DNA of 64,000 nt from Pseudomonas laurylsulfativorans (GTDB lineage Bacteria; Pseudomonadota; Gammaproteobacteria; Pseudomonadales; Pseudomonadaceae): the NCBI RefSeq assembly GCF_002906155.1, contig NZ_MUJK01000002.1, positions 620,001 through 684,000 of the forward strand. The letters run 5' to 3'. Within the stretch, counting starts at the first letter, position 1. Every line of letters starts with the position of its first letter. This document shows positions 27,813-37,417 of the stretch, one piece after another. The translations under genes and the position numbers were made by a program. Under the pieces are notes generated by a model. That model was not told the DNA's origin and searched no databases. It was given only the letters and a program-made list of their open reading frames with translations.

Positions 27813-28655
27813 ATGAACGATCAAATGCGCAATTCCTTCGCGTCAGTGGCTCCACCCATCGTTGCCTCACCGGCCAAACGGATCCAGGCACTGACCGGTG
27901 ACCCGGATTTCATGACGTCCCTGGCCCGTGGCCTGGCCGTGGTGCAAGCGTTTCAGGAGCGCAAACGGCACCTGACCATCGCCCAGATCAGCCACCGCAC
28001 GGAAATTCCCCGCGCCGCTGTGCGCCGTTGCCTGCATACCCTGATCAAACTCGGCTACGCCACTACCGACGGCCGCACCTATTCGTTGCTGCCCAAGGTG
28101 CTGACCCTCGGCCATGCCTATGTGTCATCAACGCCGCTGGCGGTTTCCGCCCAGCCTTATCTGGACCGCATGAGCGAACAACTGCACGAGGCTTGCAACA
28201 TGGCCACGCTGGAAGGAGATGACATTCTGTACATCGCCCGCTCCGCGACCACGCAGCGCCTGATTTCGGTGGACCTGTCGGTAGGCGGGCGCTTGCCGGC
28301 CTATTGCACGTCTATGGGGCGGATTCTGCTGGCCGCGCTGGATGACACGTCACTGGGCGAATACCTCGATCACGCCGAATTGCAGGCCAAGACCAGTCGT
28401 ACGATTCACACCCCCGAGGCATTGCTTGAATGCCTGCAAGAAGTACGACTGCAAGGCTGGTGCATCGTCGACCAGGAACTCGAGCAAGGGCTGCGTTCGA
28501 TTGCGGTCCCGGTGTACGACGCTTCCGGGCAGGTAGTGGCGGCCCTCAACGTCAGCACCCATGCGGGGCGGGTCAGCCGCAATGAACTTGAACAGCGTTT
28601 CCTGCCCGGTTTGTTGAGCGCCAGCCGCGACCTCAGTGCCCAACTGTTTGCCTAA
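27813..28655 (+). CDS. pcaR: Beta-ketoadipate pathway regulator PcaR (IclR family)
   Basis: 280 aa. The N-terminal winged HTH is LARGLAVVQAFQERKRHLTI followed by AQISHRTEIPRAAVRRCLHT. The C-terminal IclR effector domain contains STHAGRVSRNELEQRFLPGL, typical of the PcaR/PcaU/PobR branch. It activates pca genes with beta-ketoadipate as inducer in P. putida. AAGGA lies 7 nt before ATG 27813. It heads the pca cluster; boxes for it occur before pcaR, pcaK, pcaI and the porin gene. Confidence 0.95.
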   Translation: MNDQMRNSFASVAPPIVASPAKRIQALTGDPDFMTSLARGLAVVQAFQERKRHLTIAQISHRTEIPRAAVRRCLHTLIKLGYATTDGRTYSLLPKVLTLGHAYVSSTPLAVSAQPYLDRMSEQLHEACNMATLEGDDILYIARSATTQRLISVDLSVGGRLPAYCTSMGRILLAALDDTSLGEYLDHAELQAKTSRTIHTPEALLECLQEVRLQGWCIVDQELEQGLRSIAVPVYDASGQVVAALNVSTHAGRVSRNELEQRFLPGLLSASRDLSAQLFA

Positions 28656-28658
28656 GCT

Positions 28659-28692
28659 GTTCGATAAACGCACAGAGTTGCGTTTATCGAAT
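28659..28692. promoter_or_regulatory. PcaR operator before pcaK
   Basis: GTTCGATAAACGCAC (28659-28673) faces TTGCGTTTATCGAAT (28678-28692). The arms TTCGATAAACGCA and TGCGTTTATCGAA are perfect inverted repeats. About 90 bp before pcaK. Confidence 0.8.
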
Positions 28693-28778
28693 TGACGCTG
28701 TTTCCTCCGGATCATTACTGTCGCGGCTTCATCAGCGTCTGCTGACACCGTTCGACTGCGATCCGTGGAATAAAAATA

Positions 28779-30125
28779 ATGAACCAGCCTCAGTCTGCTG
28801 TAGGTAACTGCCTCGACGTGCAGTCCTTCATCAATGCCCAACCCATTTCGCGCTACCAGTGGCGGGTGGTGATCCTGTGTTTCCTGATTGTCTTCCTCGA
28901 TGGCCTCGATACCGCGGCCATGGGGTTCATCGCTCCGGCCCTGTCCCAGGACTGGGGTATCGACCGTGCCAGTCTCGGCCCGGTAATGAGCGCGGCTCTG
29001 ATCGGCATGGTCTTCGGCGCGCTCGGATCGGGGCCCTTGGCTGACCGTTTCGGACGCAAAGTCGTACTGGTCGGGGCCGTGCTTTTGTTCGGCGCCTTCA
29101 GCCTGGCCTCGGCCTACAGCAGCAATGTGGACCAGCTACTGGTATTGCGCTTCCTGACCGGCCTGGGTTTGGGTGCCGGCATGCCGAATGCCACGACCCT
29201 GCTGTCGGAATACACTCCCGAGCGCAAAAAGTCCCTGCTGGTGACCAGCATGTTCTGCGGTTTCAACCTCGGCATGGCCGGTGGCGGGTTTATTTCGGCC
29301 AAGCTCATTCCGGCCTTTGGCTGGCACAGCCTGTTGCTGATCGGCGGGATTCTGCCGCTGATCCTCGCCGTCGTCTTGTTGCTCTGGCTGCCGGAGTCGG
29401 CGCGTTACCTGGTGGTACGCAACCGTGGCACGGACAAAGTGCGCAAGGCACTGGCGCCGATTGACCCGACGGTGGTGGCCCAGGCGTCCAGCTTCAGCGT
29501 ACCGGAACAGAAAACCGTGAAGGCGCGCAATGTGTTCGCGGTGATCTTCTCCGGCACCTACAGCACCGGCACCTTGCTGTTGTGGCTGACCTACTTCATG
29601 GGCCTGGTGATCGTTTACCTGCTGACCAGCTGGCTGCCGACGCTGATGCGTGACAGTGGCGCGAGCATGGAGCAGGCCGCCTTCATCGGCGCGCTATTCC
29701 AGTTCGGCGGCGTGTTGAGTGCGGTGGGCGTGGGTTGGGCGATGGACCGGTTCAATCCGCACAAGGTCATCGGCACTTTCTACCTGCTGGCCGGGGTGTT
29801 TGCCTACGCGGTAGGCCAGAGCCTGGGCAACATCGCGCTGCTGGCGACGCTGGTGCTGGTGGCCGGTATGTGTGTCAACGGTGCGCAATCGGCGATGCCG
29901 TCGCTGGCGGCGCGTTTTTATCCGACTCAGGGGCGGGCCACCGGGGTGTCGTGGATGCTCGGGATCGGCCGCTTCGGCGCCATCCTCGGGGCGTGGATGG
30001 GCGCGACGCTGCTGGGGCTGGGCTGGAACTTCGAGCAAGTGCTGACGGCGTTGGTGATTCCGGCGGCGCTGGCAACCGCGGCCGTGGTGATCAAGGGCAT
30101 GGTCAGTCATGCGGATGCGACCTGA
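28779..30125 (+). CDS. pcaK: 4-hydroxybenzoate/protocatechuate MFS transporter PcaK
   Basis: 448 aa, twelve helices, of the aromatic acid:H+ symporter family. The helix 1 motif FLDGLDTAAMGFIAPAL holds the D-G-x-D residues important in PcaK. The loop 2-3 motif is GPLADRFGRKVVL, and NATTLLSEYTPER follows helix 4. It imports 4-hydroxybenzoate and protocatechuate and is linked to chemotaxis toward them in P. putida. It lies directly after pcaR with its own PcaR operator. Confidence 0.93.
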   Translation: MNQPQSAVGNCLDVQSFINAQPISRYQWRVVILCFLIVFLDGLDTAAMGFIAPALSQDWGIDRASLGPVMSAALIGMVFGALGSGPLADRFGRKVVLVGAVLLFGAFSLASAYSSNVDQLLVLRFLTGLGLGAGMPNATTLLSEYTPERKKSLLVTSMFCGFNLGMAGGGFISAKLIPAFGWHSLLLIGGILPLILAVVLLLWLPESARYLVVRNRGTDKVRKALAPIDPTVVAQASSFSVPEQKTVKARNVFAVIFSGTYSTGTLLLWLTYFMGLVIVYLLTSWLPTLMRDSGASMEQAAFIGALFQFGGVLSAVGVGWAMDRFNPHKVIGTFYLLAGVFAYAVGQSLGNIALLATLVLVAGMCVNGAQSAMPSLAARFYPTQGRATGVSWMLGIGRFGAILGAWMGATLLGLGWNFEQVLTALVIPAALATAAVVIKGMVSHADAT

Positions 30126-30159
30126 GGCTGATTCCCGGATTTTGTAGTGAGTTTTCGGG

Positions 30160-30185
30160 CCTCATCGCGGGCTTGCCCGCGAAGC
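30160..30185. repeat. Solitary REP-like palindrome
   Basis: CCTCATCGCGGGCTTGCCCGCGAAG, one arm of the GCGGGCTTGCCCGC variant, between pcaK and pcaI. Confidence 0.6.
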
Positions 30186-30215
30186 TTTTGGGGATCGGTA
30201 GCAGAGCAACAATAT

Positions 30216-30246
30216 GTTCGATAATCGAACGCTTAGTCGATTATCG
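30216..30246. promoter_or_regulatory. PcaR operator before pcaI
   Basis: GTTCGATAATCGAAC at 30216-30230 and an inverted CGATTATCG at 30238-30246, about 100 bp before pcaI. It probably drives pcaIJF and perhaps the genes after it. Confidence 0.8.
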
Positions 30247-30347
30247 GATTGTTTGACGTTTTGCACAGGCTTAATCTTCAGTCATTCCGGCGCTGCGCAT
30301 CGGCGCCTTCTTCCACTGTCGGTTAACAATAAACGGGAGCCTGCCCC

Positions 30348-31205
30348 ATGGCTGAAATCCTTTCGCTGCACGACGCGGTGAAGCAATTCGTAAACGACGG
30401 CGATACGGTCGCGCTCGAAGGCTTTACCCATCTGATCCCGACGGCGGCGGGTCACGAAATCATTCGTCAGGGCAAAAAAGATCTGACCCTGGTACGGATG
30501 ACCCCTGACCTGATCTACGACCAGTTGATCGGAGCCGGTTGTGCCCGCAAGCTGATTTTTTCCTGGGGCGGCAACCCGGGTGTCGGCTCCCTGCATCGTC
30601 TGCGTGACGCCGTAGAGAAGCAGTGGCCCCACGCGCTGGAAATCGAAGAACACAGCCACGCCGACCTGGCCAATGCCTATGTCGCCGGTGCTTCGGGCCT
30701 GCCGTTCGCGGTGCTGCGTGCCTACGCAGGTTCCGACTTGCCGAAGGTCAACCCGCTGATCAAATCCGTCACCTGTCCATTCACCGGCGAAGTGCTGGCG
30801 GCCGTGCCTTCGGTGCGCCCGGACATTACCGTGATCCACGCGCAGAAAGCCGATCGCAAGGGCAACGTGCTGCTCTGGGGCATCCTCGGCGTGCAGAAAG
30901 AAGCCGCATTGGCCGCCAAGCGCTGCATCGTCACCGTTGAAGAGATCGTCGACGACCTCAATGCACCGATGAATTCCTGTGTACTGCCAACCTGGGCCTT
31001 GAGCGCGGTTTGCCACGTGCCTGGCGGTGCGCATCCGTCCTACGCCCACGGCTACAACGAACGCGACAACCGCTTCTACCAGGCCTGGGACCCGATTGCC
31101 CGCGACCGTGAAACCTTCACCGCGTGGATCAACGAATACATTCATGGCAGCGCTGACTTCAGCGAGTTCCAGGCCAAACTGGCCGCCGCTTCGGAGGCGA
31201 AGTAA
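30348..31205 (+). CDS. pcaI: 3-oxoadipate CoA-transferase subunit A
   Basis: 285 aa, the CoA-transferase family I alpha subunit. The glycine-rich block KLIFSWGGNPGVGSLHRLRD is the CoA-binding region, and VIHAQKADRKGNVLLWGILG is a conserved family segment. With PcaJ it moves CoA from succinyl-CoA to beta-ketoadipate. At 285 aa it is the longer PcaI form found in the P. fluorescens group, compared with about 230 aa in P. putida. Its stop touches the pcaJ start (TAATG). Confidence 0.9.
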   Translation: MAEILSLHDAVKQFVNDGDTVALEGFTHLIPTAAGHEIIRQGKKDLTLVRMTPDLIYDQLIGAGCARKLIFSWGGNPGVGSLHRLRDAVEKQWPHALEIEEHSHADLANAYVAGASGLPFAVLRAYAGSDLPKVNPLIKSVTCPFTGEVLAAVPSVRPDITVIHAQKADRKGNVLLWGILGVQKEAALAAKRCIVTVEEIVDDLNAPMNSCVLPTWALSAVCHVPGGAHPSYAHGYNERDNRFYQAWDPIARDRETFTAWINEYIHGSADFSEFQAKLAAASEAK

Positions 31206-31984
31206 TGACTTACACCACCAATGAAATGATGACCGTCGCCGCTGCCCGTCGCTTGAAGAACGGTTCGGTGTGCTTCGTCGGTATCGGCCTGCCTTCGAAA
31301 GCGGCCAACCTGGCACGCCTCACTTCCTCTCCGGACGTGGTCCTGATCTACGAATCGGGTCCGATCGGTGCCAAGCCGAGCGTACTGCCACTGTCGATCG
31401 GTGACGGTGAGTTGGCGGAAACCGCTGACACCGTGGTGCCGACCGGCGAGATTTTCCGCTACTGGCTGCAGGGCGGGCGTATTGACGTCGGCTTCCTTGG
31501 CGCGGCGCAAGTCGACCGTTTCGGCAACATCAACACCACCGTGGTCGGCGATTACCACGCGCCGAAAGTACGCCTGCCAGGCGCCGGCGGCGCGCCGGAA
31601 ATTGCCGGTTCCGCCAAGAGCGTGCTGATCATCCTCAAACAGTCGGCGCGCTCTTTCGTCGACAAACTGGACTTCATCACTTCGGTCGGCCATGGCGAGG
31701 GCGGCGATTCGCGCAAGCGTCTCGGCCTGCCGGGCGCCGGCCCGGTCGGGATCATCACCGACCTGTGCATCATGGAACCGGAGGAGGGTACTCACGAATT
31801 CGTGGTCACCGCACTGCACCCGGGCGTAACCCGCGAGCAAGTGGTTGCTGCCACTGGCTGGGCGATTCGCTTTGCTGACCATGTAGAGCAAACTGCTGAG
31901 CCGACTGAAGTCGAACTGACCGCGCTGCGCGACCTCGAAGCCCGTACCGCTGCCGCACACGGCCAAGCCCCCGGAGAAGCGTGA
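31205..31984 (+). CDS. pcaJ: 3-oxoadipate CoA-transferase subunit B
   Basis: 259 aa, the beta subunit. LIYESGPIGAKPSVLPLSIG carries the catalytic glutamate of the E-S-G motif (near residue 50) that forms the glutamyl-CoA thioester. The GGRIDVGFLGAAQVDRFGNI segment is conserved in CoA-transferases. It is translationally coupled to pcaI (start overlapping stop) and to pcaF (ATG 31984 overlapping its TGA). Confidence 0.93.
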   Translation: MTYTTNEMMTVAAARRLKNGSVCFVGIGLPSKAANLARLTSSPDVVLIYESGPIGAKPSVLPLSIGDGELAETADTVVPTGEIFRYWLQGGRIDVGFLGAAQVDRFGNINTTVVGDYHAPKVRLPGAGGAPEIAGSAKSVLIILKQSARSFVDKLDFITSVGHGEGGDSRKRLGLPGAGPVGIITDLCIMEPEEGTHEFVVTALHPGVTREQVVAATGWAIRFADHVEQTAEPTEVELTALRDLEARTAAAHGQAPGEA

Positions 31985-33186
31985 TGCGTGACGTTTATAT
32001 CTGCGACGCAATTCGCACCCCCATCGGCCGTTTCGGCGGTGGCCTGTCGACGGTGCGTGCCGATGACCTGGCTGCCGTGCCGATCAAAGCCTTGATGGAG
32101 CGCAACCCGTCGGTGGACTGGAGTTCCGTGGACGAGGTGTTCCTCGGCTGCGCCAACCAGGCCGGCGAAGACAACCGCAACGTCGCGCGCATGGCTCTGC
32201 TGCTGGCCGGCCTGCCGGAAACCATTCCCGGCGTGACCCTCAATCGTCTTTGCGCTTCGGGTATGGATGCCATCGGCACCGCGTTCCGCGCGATCGCCAG
32301 CGGCGAGATGGAGCTGGCAATTGCCGGTGGCGTCGAATCGATGTCCCGTGCGCCGTTCGTGATGGGCAAGGCCGATGCCGCGTTTTCGCGCAACATGAAG
32401 CTCGAAGACACCACCATCGGCTGGCGCTTCATCAACCCGCTGATGAAAGCCCAGTACGGCGTGGACGCGATGCCGCAGACCGCCGACAACGTGGCTGACG
32501 ATTACAAGGTCTCCCGCGAAGATCAGGACGCCTTTGCCTTGCGCAGTCAGCTGCGCACCGCCGCCGCGCAAGCCGCCGGGTTCTTCGCCGAAGAAATTGT
32601 CGAAGTGCGGATCGCCCACAAGAAGGGTGAAACCGTGGTCAGTCAGGACGAGCATCCTCGCGCCGACACCACCCTGGAAGCCCTGACCAAACTCAAACCG
32701 GTCAACGGCCCCGACAAGACCGTCACCGCTGGCAATGCCTCGGGTGTGAACGACGGCGCCGCCGCGTTGATCCTGGCTTCGGCCGAAGCAGTGAAGAAAC
32801 ACGGACTGACCGCTCGCGCCAAAGTGCTGGGCATGGCCAGCGCCGCAGTTGCCCCTCGGGTGATGGGCATCGGCCCGGTGCCGGCAGTGCGCAAACTGAT
32901 CGAGCGCCTCGGCGTGGCGGTCAGCGATTTCGACGTGATCGAACTCAATGAGGCATTTGCCAGCCAGGGTTTGGCGGTGCTGCGTGAACTGGGGATCGCA
33001 GACGACGCGGCCCAGGTCAATCCGAACGGTGGCGCGATTGCCTTGGGCCATCCGTTGGGCATGAGCGGTGCGCGATTGGTGTTGACCGCGTTGCATCAGT
33101 TGGAAAAAACCGGTGGCAAGAAAGGTCTGGCGACCATGTGCGTCGGTGTCGGTCAAGGTCTGGCCCTGGCGATCGAGCGCGTCTGA
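31984..33186 (+). CDS. pcaF: 3-oxoadipyl-CoA thiolase
   Basis: 400 aa from ATG 31984; the GTG one codon earlier is not needed. Thiolase residues are all present: the nucleophile Cys in TLNRLCASGMDAI (about residue 90), His in GGAIALGHPLGMSGAR and the second Cys in MCVGVGQGLAL near the C-terminus. It splits 3-oxoadipyl-CoA into succinyl-CoA and acetyl-CoA, the last pathway step. It overlaps pcaJ. Confidence 0.95.
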   Translation: MRDVYICDAIRTPIGRFGGGLSTVRADDLAAVPIKALMERNPSVDWSSVDEVFLGCANQAGEDNRNVARMALLLAGLPETIPGVTLNRLCASGMDAIGTAFRAIASGEMELAIAGGVESMSRAPFVMGKADAAFSRNMKLEDTTIGWRFINPLMKAQYGVDAMPQTADNVADDYKVSREDQDAFALRSQLRTAAAQAAGFFAEEIVEVRIAHKKGETVVSQDEHPRADTTLEALTKLKPVNGPDKTVTAGNASGVNDGAAALILASAEAVKKHGLTARAKVLGMASAAVAPRVMGIGPVPAVRKLIERLGVAVSDFDVIELNEAFASQGLAVLRELGIADDAAQVNPNGGAIALGHPLGMSGARLVLTALHQLEKTGGKKGLATMCVGVGQGLALAIERV

Positions 33187-33223
33187 CGCGCTCTGAAGAC
33201 TTATAAGAACTGAGGAATGCTTC

Positions 33224-33928
33224 ATGACTGACAAGCCTGGTTACCGTCGCCCGCAGGCGGGCACTCAGCCGGAGTACCTGCACCCGACCTATCAATCCAC
33301 CAATCTGCGCTCGCCGTCCAAGCCGTTGGTGTTTTTGCCCCATTCGTTGTCGGAAATTACCGGCCCGACCGTAGGTGCCGAGCGCATCAACGAGAAGGAC
33401 AACGACCTGACCGCCCAGCACGAGGGGCAGCCACAGGGTGAGCGCATCATCATTCACGGCCGCGTGCTCGATGAAAACGGTCTGCCGGTGCCGGGGATTC
33501 TGGTGGAGATCTGGCAGGCCAACGCCGCCGGTCGCTACGCCCATGCCCGCGACCTGCACGACGCGCCGCTGGACCCGAACTTCACTGGCACAGGCCGCAC
33601 AGTGACCGACGCCGATGGCTGGTATCAGTTCCAGACCATCAAGCCCGGCGCCTATCCGTGGGGCAACCACCACAACGCGTGGCGCCCGGCGCATATTCAC
33701 TTCTCGTTGTTCGGGCCGAGCATCCTGACGCGCCTGGTGACGCAGATGTATTTCCCGGGCGACCCGCTGCTGGCGTACGACCCGATTTACAACTGCGTGC
33801 CCGATACCCGCGCCAAAGAGCGCCTGATCGCCACGTTCGACCTGGAAAAAACCATCCCTTCCTATGCCCTCGGTTATCGCTGGGACATCGTATTGCGCGG
33901 CCGTGATGCCACGCCGATGGAGAAATAA
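33224..33928 (+). CDS. pcaH: Protocatechuate 3,4-dioxygenase beta subunit
   Basis: 234 aa. The non-heme Fe(III) ligands can be placed: Tyr in GRYAHARDLHDAPLDPNF and the set Tyr/His/His in YPWGNHHNAWRPAHIHFS. VLDENGLPVPGILVEIWQAN is the conserved beta-sandwich core. With PcaG it performs intradiol cleavage of protocatechuate to 3-carboxy-cis,cis-muconate. It lies 37 bp after pcaF and 1 bp before pcaG. Confidence 0.96.
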   Translation: MTDKPGYRRPQAGTQPEYLHPTYQSTNLRSPSKPLVFLPHSLSEITGPTVGAERINEKDNDLTAQHEGQPQGERIIIHGRVLDENGLPVPGILVEIWQANAAGRYAHARDLHDAPLDPNFTGTGRTVTDADGWYQFQTIKPGAYPWGNHHNAWRPAHIHFSLFGPSILTRLVTQMYFPGDPLLAYDPIYNCVPDTRAKERLIATFDLEKTIPSYALGYRWDIVLRGRDATPMEK

Positions 33929-33929
33929 G

Positions 33930-34496
33930 ATGACGCTGACTGCGACCACGTCCCACACCGTCGGGCCGTACTACCACATCGGCCTGACCTGGCTGAACCG
34001 CGAAAACCTGACCGTCGAGCAAACCCTGGGCGAGCGCGTGGCGATCACCGGGCAAGTGGTCGACGGCAATGGCGACATCGTCAACGACGCGATGCTGGAA
34101 GTCTGGCAGGCCAACGCCGCCGGCAAGTATGACCACCCGGAGGACGACCAGGACAAACCCCTGGACCCGAACTTCGAAGGTTTTGGCCGGGTACCGGTGG
34201 ATGCCGAAGGGCGCTTCCGTTTCACCACCATCAAGCCGGGCACGGTCGAGGGACTCAAAGGCACGACCCAGGCACCGCACCTTGTGGTACTGGTGTTTGC
34301 CCGGGGCCTGGTGAAGCACTTGCTGACGCGGATTTACTTTGATGGCGAGGCGGCCAACATCGATGACCCGCTGCTGGAGTGCGTGCCGGCCGAGCGTCGC
34401 GGTACTTTGCTGGCGAAAAAGGATGCGTCGGGTGTGTACCAGTGGAATGTGATTCTGCAGGGTACCGATGCCGAGACGGTGTTCTTCGACTATTAA
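33930..34496 (+). CDS. pcaG: Protocatechuate 3,4-dioxygenase alpha subunit
   Basis: 188 aa from ATG 33930. It has the same fold as PcaH (SHTVGPYYHIGL at the start, then DAMLEVWQANAAGKYDHPED). It lacks the metal-binding Tyr-His-His set, as expected for the non-catalytic alpha subunit that shapes the active-site pocket. Its start follows the pcaH stop by one base. A REP pair follows, so the upstream transcript may end here. Confidence 0.95.
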   Translation: MTLTATTSHTVGPYYHIGLTWLNRENLTVEQTLGERVAITGQVVDGNGDIVNDAMLEVWQANAAGKYDHPEDDQDKPLDPNFEGFGRVPVDAEGRFRFTTIKPGTVEGLKGTTQAPHLVVLVFARGLVKHLLTRIYFDGEAANIDDPLLECVPAERRGTLLAKKDASGVYQWNVILQGTDAETVFFDY

Positions 34497-34514
34497 GTGA
34501 ACACGGCAAATCCC

Positions 34515-34603
34515 TGTAGGAGCGGGCTTGCTGGCGATTACGGTGTGTCAGTGTCATCAATGTTTAATGACACACCGCAATCGCCAGCAAGCCGGCTCCT
34601 ACA
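34515..34603. repeat. REP inverted pair, TGTAGGAGCGGGC variant
   Basis: TGTAGGAGCGGGCTTGCTGG on the left and CCAGCAAGCCGGCTCCTACA on the right, with extra pairing of GTGTGTCA/TGACACAC inside. Located between pcaG and pcaT. Confidence 0.9.
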
Positions 34604-34692
34604 GAGGGAACTGCGTAGGCTAATGCATCTGCGGAACGGGACTGTTGCAAAGTGTGTCTAGACTCTCACTGTCCCCACAGAGTGAAAAAACA

Positions 34693-35997
34693 ATGGCAAC
34701 CCCTATAGCTACTACAGCGCTATACACCGGTGAGGAGCGCAGCAAGCGGATCTTCGCGATTGTCGGTGCTTCGTCCGGCAACCTGGTTGAATGGTTCGAC
34801 TTCTACGTCTACGCCTTCTGTGCGATCTATTTCGCCCCGGCCTTTTTTCCGTCCGATAACCCCACGGTGCAGCTGGTCAATACCGCTGGCGTGTTCGCTG
34901 CCGGGTTCCTGATGCGGCCGATTGGCGGCTGGATTTTCGGGCGGTTGGCGGACAAGCACGGTCGCAAGAACTCGATGCTGATCTCGATTCTGATGATGTG
35001 CTTCGGCTCGTTGCTGATCGCCTGTCTGCCGACCTACAACAGCATCGGGGTCTGGGCGCCGATCCTGTTGCTGTTCGCCCGTTTGCTGCAAGGTTTGTCG
35101 GTGGGCGGAGAGTACGGCACGACCGCGACCTACATGAGTGAAGTGGCGCTCAAGGGCCAGCGCGGATTCTTCGCATCGTTCCAGTACGTGACCCTGATTG
35201 GCGGTCAGTTGCTGGCAGTGTCGCTGGTGGTAATCCTGCAGCAGTTCCTCACCGAAGATGACTTGCGCGCCTACGGCTGGCGGATTCCGTTTGTGGTCGG
35301 TGCCATGGCGGCGTTGGTTTCGCTGTATTTGCGTCGTTCTCTGAAAGAAACCTCCAGCAAGGAAATGCGCGAAAACAAGGACGCCGGCAGCATCAGCGCG
35401 CTGTTTCGTGACCATAAAGCCGCATTCATCACCGTGCTTGGCTACACCGCCGGCGGCTCGCTGATTTTCTACACCTTTACCACGTACATGCAGAAGTACC
35501 TGGTGAACACCGCCGGCATGCCGGCCAAGACCGCCAGTTACATCATGACCGGCGCGTTGTTCCTCTATATGTGCATGCAGCCGATCTTCGGCATGCTCGC
35601 CGACAAGATTGGCCGACGTAGCTCGATGCTCTGGTTCGGCGCCCTTGGTACGCTGTGCACCGTGCCGATCCTGCTCAGCCTGAAAAGCGTCAGCAGTCCG
35701 TTCCTCGCCTTTGTGTTGATTACCCTGGCCCTGGCGATCGTCAGTTTCTACACCTCGATCAGCGGTCTGGTGAAAGCCGAAATGTTCCCGCCCGAGGTGC
35801 GTGCACTGGGCGTTGGCCTGGCGTATGCGGTGGCGAATGCGATCTTCGGTGGTTCAGCGGAGTATGTGGCCTTGAGCCTGAAGGCCGTGGGCATGGAAAA
35901 CTCCTTCTACTGGTACGTGACGGTGATGATGGCGATAGCGTTCCTGTTCAGCCTGCGTCTGCCGAAACAGGCGAAGTACCTGCATCACGATCTTTGA
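34693..35997 (+). CDS. pcaT: MFS transporter of the alpha-ketoglutarate permease type, PcaT-like
   Basis: 434 aa from ATG 34693, with twelve helices. [40 protein letters not shown] and [17 protein letters not shown] are hallmarks of the KgtP/ShiA metabolite:H+ symporter family. Its position between the pca genes and before pcaB matches pcaT of P. putida, proposed to take up dicarboxylates such as beta-ketoadipate. It sits after a REP pair with its own promoter region; no PcaR box was seen there. Confidence 0.85.
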   Translation: MATPIATTALYTGEERSKRIFAIVGASSGNLVEWFDFYVYAFCAIYFAPAFFPSDNPTVQLVNTAGVFAAGFLMRPIGGWIFGRLADKHGRKNSMLISILMMCFGSLLIACLPTYNSIGVWAPILLLFARLLQGLSVGGEYGTTATYMSEVALKGQRGFFASFQYVTLIGGQLLAVSLVVILQQFLTEDDLRAYGWRIPFVVGAMAALVSLYLRRSLKETSSKEMRENKDAGSISALFRDHKAAFITVLGYTAGGSLIFYTFTTYMQKYLVNTAGMPAKTASYIMTGALFLYMCMQPIFGMLADKIGRRSSMLWFGALGTLCTVPILLSLKSVSSPFLAFVLITLALAIVSFYTSISGLVKAEMFPPEVRALGVGLAYAVANAIFGGSAEYVALSLKAVGMENSFYWYVTVMMAIAFLFSLRLPKQAKYLHHDL

Positions 35998-36040
35998 TCT
36001 TCACGCGCGGACCGCAGGCCCGCGCCTTCAGGAATTGTTT

Positions 36041-37405
36041 ATGAACCAGCGACCGGGCAATCAATTGTTCGATGCCTATTTCACTGCCCGCGATATGCGT
36101 GAAGTGTTCTGCGATCAGGGCCGGGTCCAGGCCATGCTTGATTTCGAAGCGGCATTGGCCCGGGCCGAAGCGCAGGTCGGGTTGATTCCGTCGAGTGCTG
36201 TCGCGCCGATTGAAGCCGCTTGCAGCGCCGGACTTTATGACTTCGCCGCGTTGGGCGAGGCGATTGCCACCGCGGGTAACTCGGCGATTCCGCTGGTCAA
36301 GGCACTGGGCAAACAGATTGCTTCGCAGAATGCCGAGGCTGAGCGTTACGTGCATCTGGGCGCGACCAGTCAGGATGTGATGGACAGCGGCCTGGTGCTG
36401 CAACTGCGCCGCGCACTGGAACTGATCGAAAGCGATCTGGCGCAACTGGGCCAAACCCTTGCGATGCAGGCCCAACGTTATGCGGCGACGCCGCTGGCCG
36501 GGCGCACCTGGTTGCAGCATGCAACGCCGGTCACCCTCGGCATGAAAATCGCTGGCTGGCTGGGGGCGGTGACGCGCAGTCGCCGGCGCTTGGCCGAGCT
36601 CAAGCCGCGGCTGCTGGTGCTGCAATTTGGCGGTGCATCCGGAACCCTGGCGGCCCTGGGAGAACAGGCCATGCCGATTGCCCGTGCGCTGGCCGAAGAG
36701 CTGCAACTGGCCTTGCCCGAACAGCCGTGGCACACCCAGCGCGATCGCGTGGTGGAGTTCGGTGCCGCACTCGGCCTGATCGCCGGCAGTCTCGGCAAAT
36801 TGGGTCGCGACATCAGCCTGTTGATGCAAACCGAGGCCGCCGAAGTGTTCGAACCCTCGGCGCCGGGCAAGGGCGGCTCTTCGACCATGCCGCATAAGCG
36901 CAATCCAGTGGGCGCGGCGGTGCTGATTGGCGCGGCGACGCGTGTACCCGGTCTGCTCTCGACGCTGTTCAGCGCCATGCCCCAGGAGCACGAACGCAGC
37001 CTCGGCCTGTGGCATGCCGAGTGGGAAACCCTGCCGGAGATTTGCTGCCTGGTGTCGGGCAGCCTGCAGCAAGCGTTGTTGATTGCGCAGGGGCTGGAAG
37101 TGGATGCCGCGCGCATGACCCGCAACCTCGATTTGACCCAAGGCCTGGTGCTCGCCGAAGCGGTGAGCATCGTCCTCGCCCAACGGGTCGGCCGCGATAC
37201 CGCGCATCATCTGCTCGAACACTGCTGCAAGCGCGCCGTGGCCGAACAGCGTCACCTGCGTGCAGTCCTCGGCGACGAACCGCAAGTGACCGCCGAACTG
37301 TCGGCGGCTGAACTCGATCATCTGCTGGACCCCGCCCATTACCTCGGCCAGGCGAAAAACTGGGTCGAGCGTGCGGTGGCTGAACATTCTGCATTGACTG
37401 CCTGA
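36041..37405 (+). CDS. pcaB: 3-carboxy-cis,cis-muconate cycloisomerase
   Basis: 454 aa from ATG 36041 (AGGA 8 nt upstream). It is a fumarase/argininosuccinate lyase superfamily member with the signature GKGGSSTMPHKRNPVGAA (about residues 275-292). HLGATSQDVMDSGLVLQL is the first active-site region. It lactonises carboxymuconate to 4-carboxymuconolactone. It is followed 12 bp later by pcaD. Confidence 0.95.
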   Translation: MNQRPGNQLFDAYFTARDMREVFCDQGRVQAMLDFEAALARAEAQVGLIPSSAVAPIEAACSAGLYDFAALGEAIATAGNSAIPLVKALGKQIASQNAEAERYVHLGATSQDVMDSGLVLQLRRALELIESDLAQLGQTLAMQAQRYAATPLAGRTWLQHATPVTLGMKIAGWLGAVTRSRRRLAELKPRLLVLQFGGASGTLAALGEQAMPIARALAEELQLALPEQPWHTQRDRVVEFGAALGLIAGSLGKLGRDISLLMQTEAAEVFEPSAPGKGGSSTMPHKRNPVGAAVLIGAATRVPGLLSTLFSAMPQEHERSLGLWHAEWETLPEICCLVSGSLQQALLIAQGLEVDAARMTRNLDLTQGLVLAEAVSIVLAQRVGRDTAHHLLEHCCKRAVAEQRHLRAVLGDEPQVTAELSAAELDHLLDPAHYLGQAKNWVERAVAEHSALTA

Positions 37406-37417
37406 AGGAGACTTGCT

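Noticed and set aside
28659-28692. Inverted repeat after pcaR read as a terminator
   Set aside because: No T-tract follows, and the arms match the PcaR box, so an operator explains it better.
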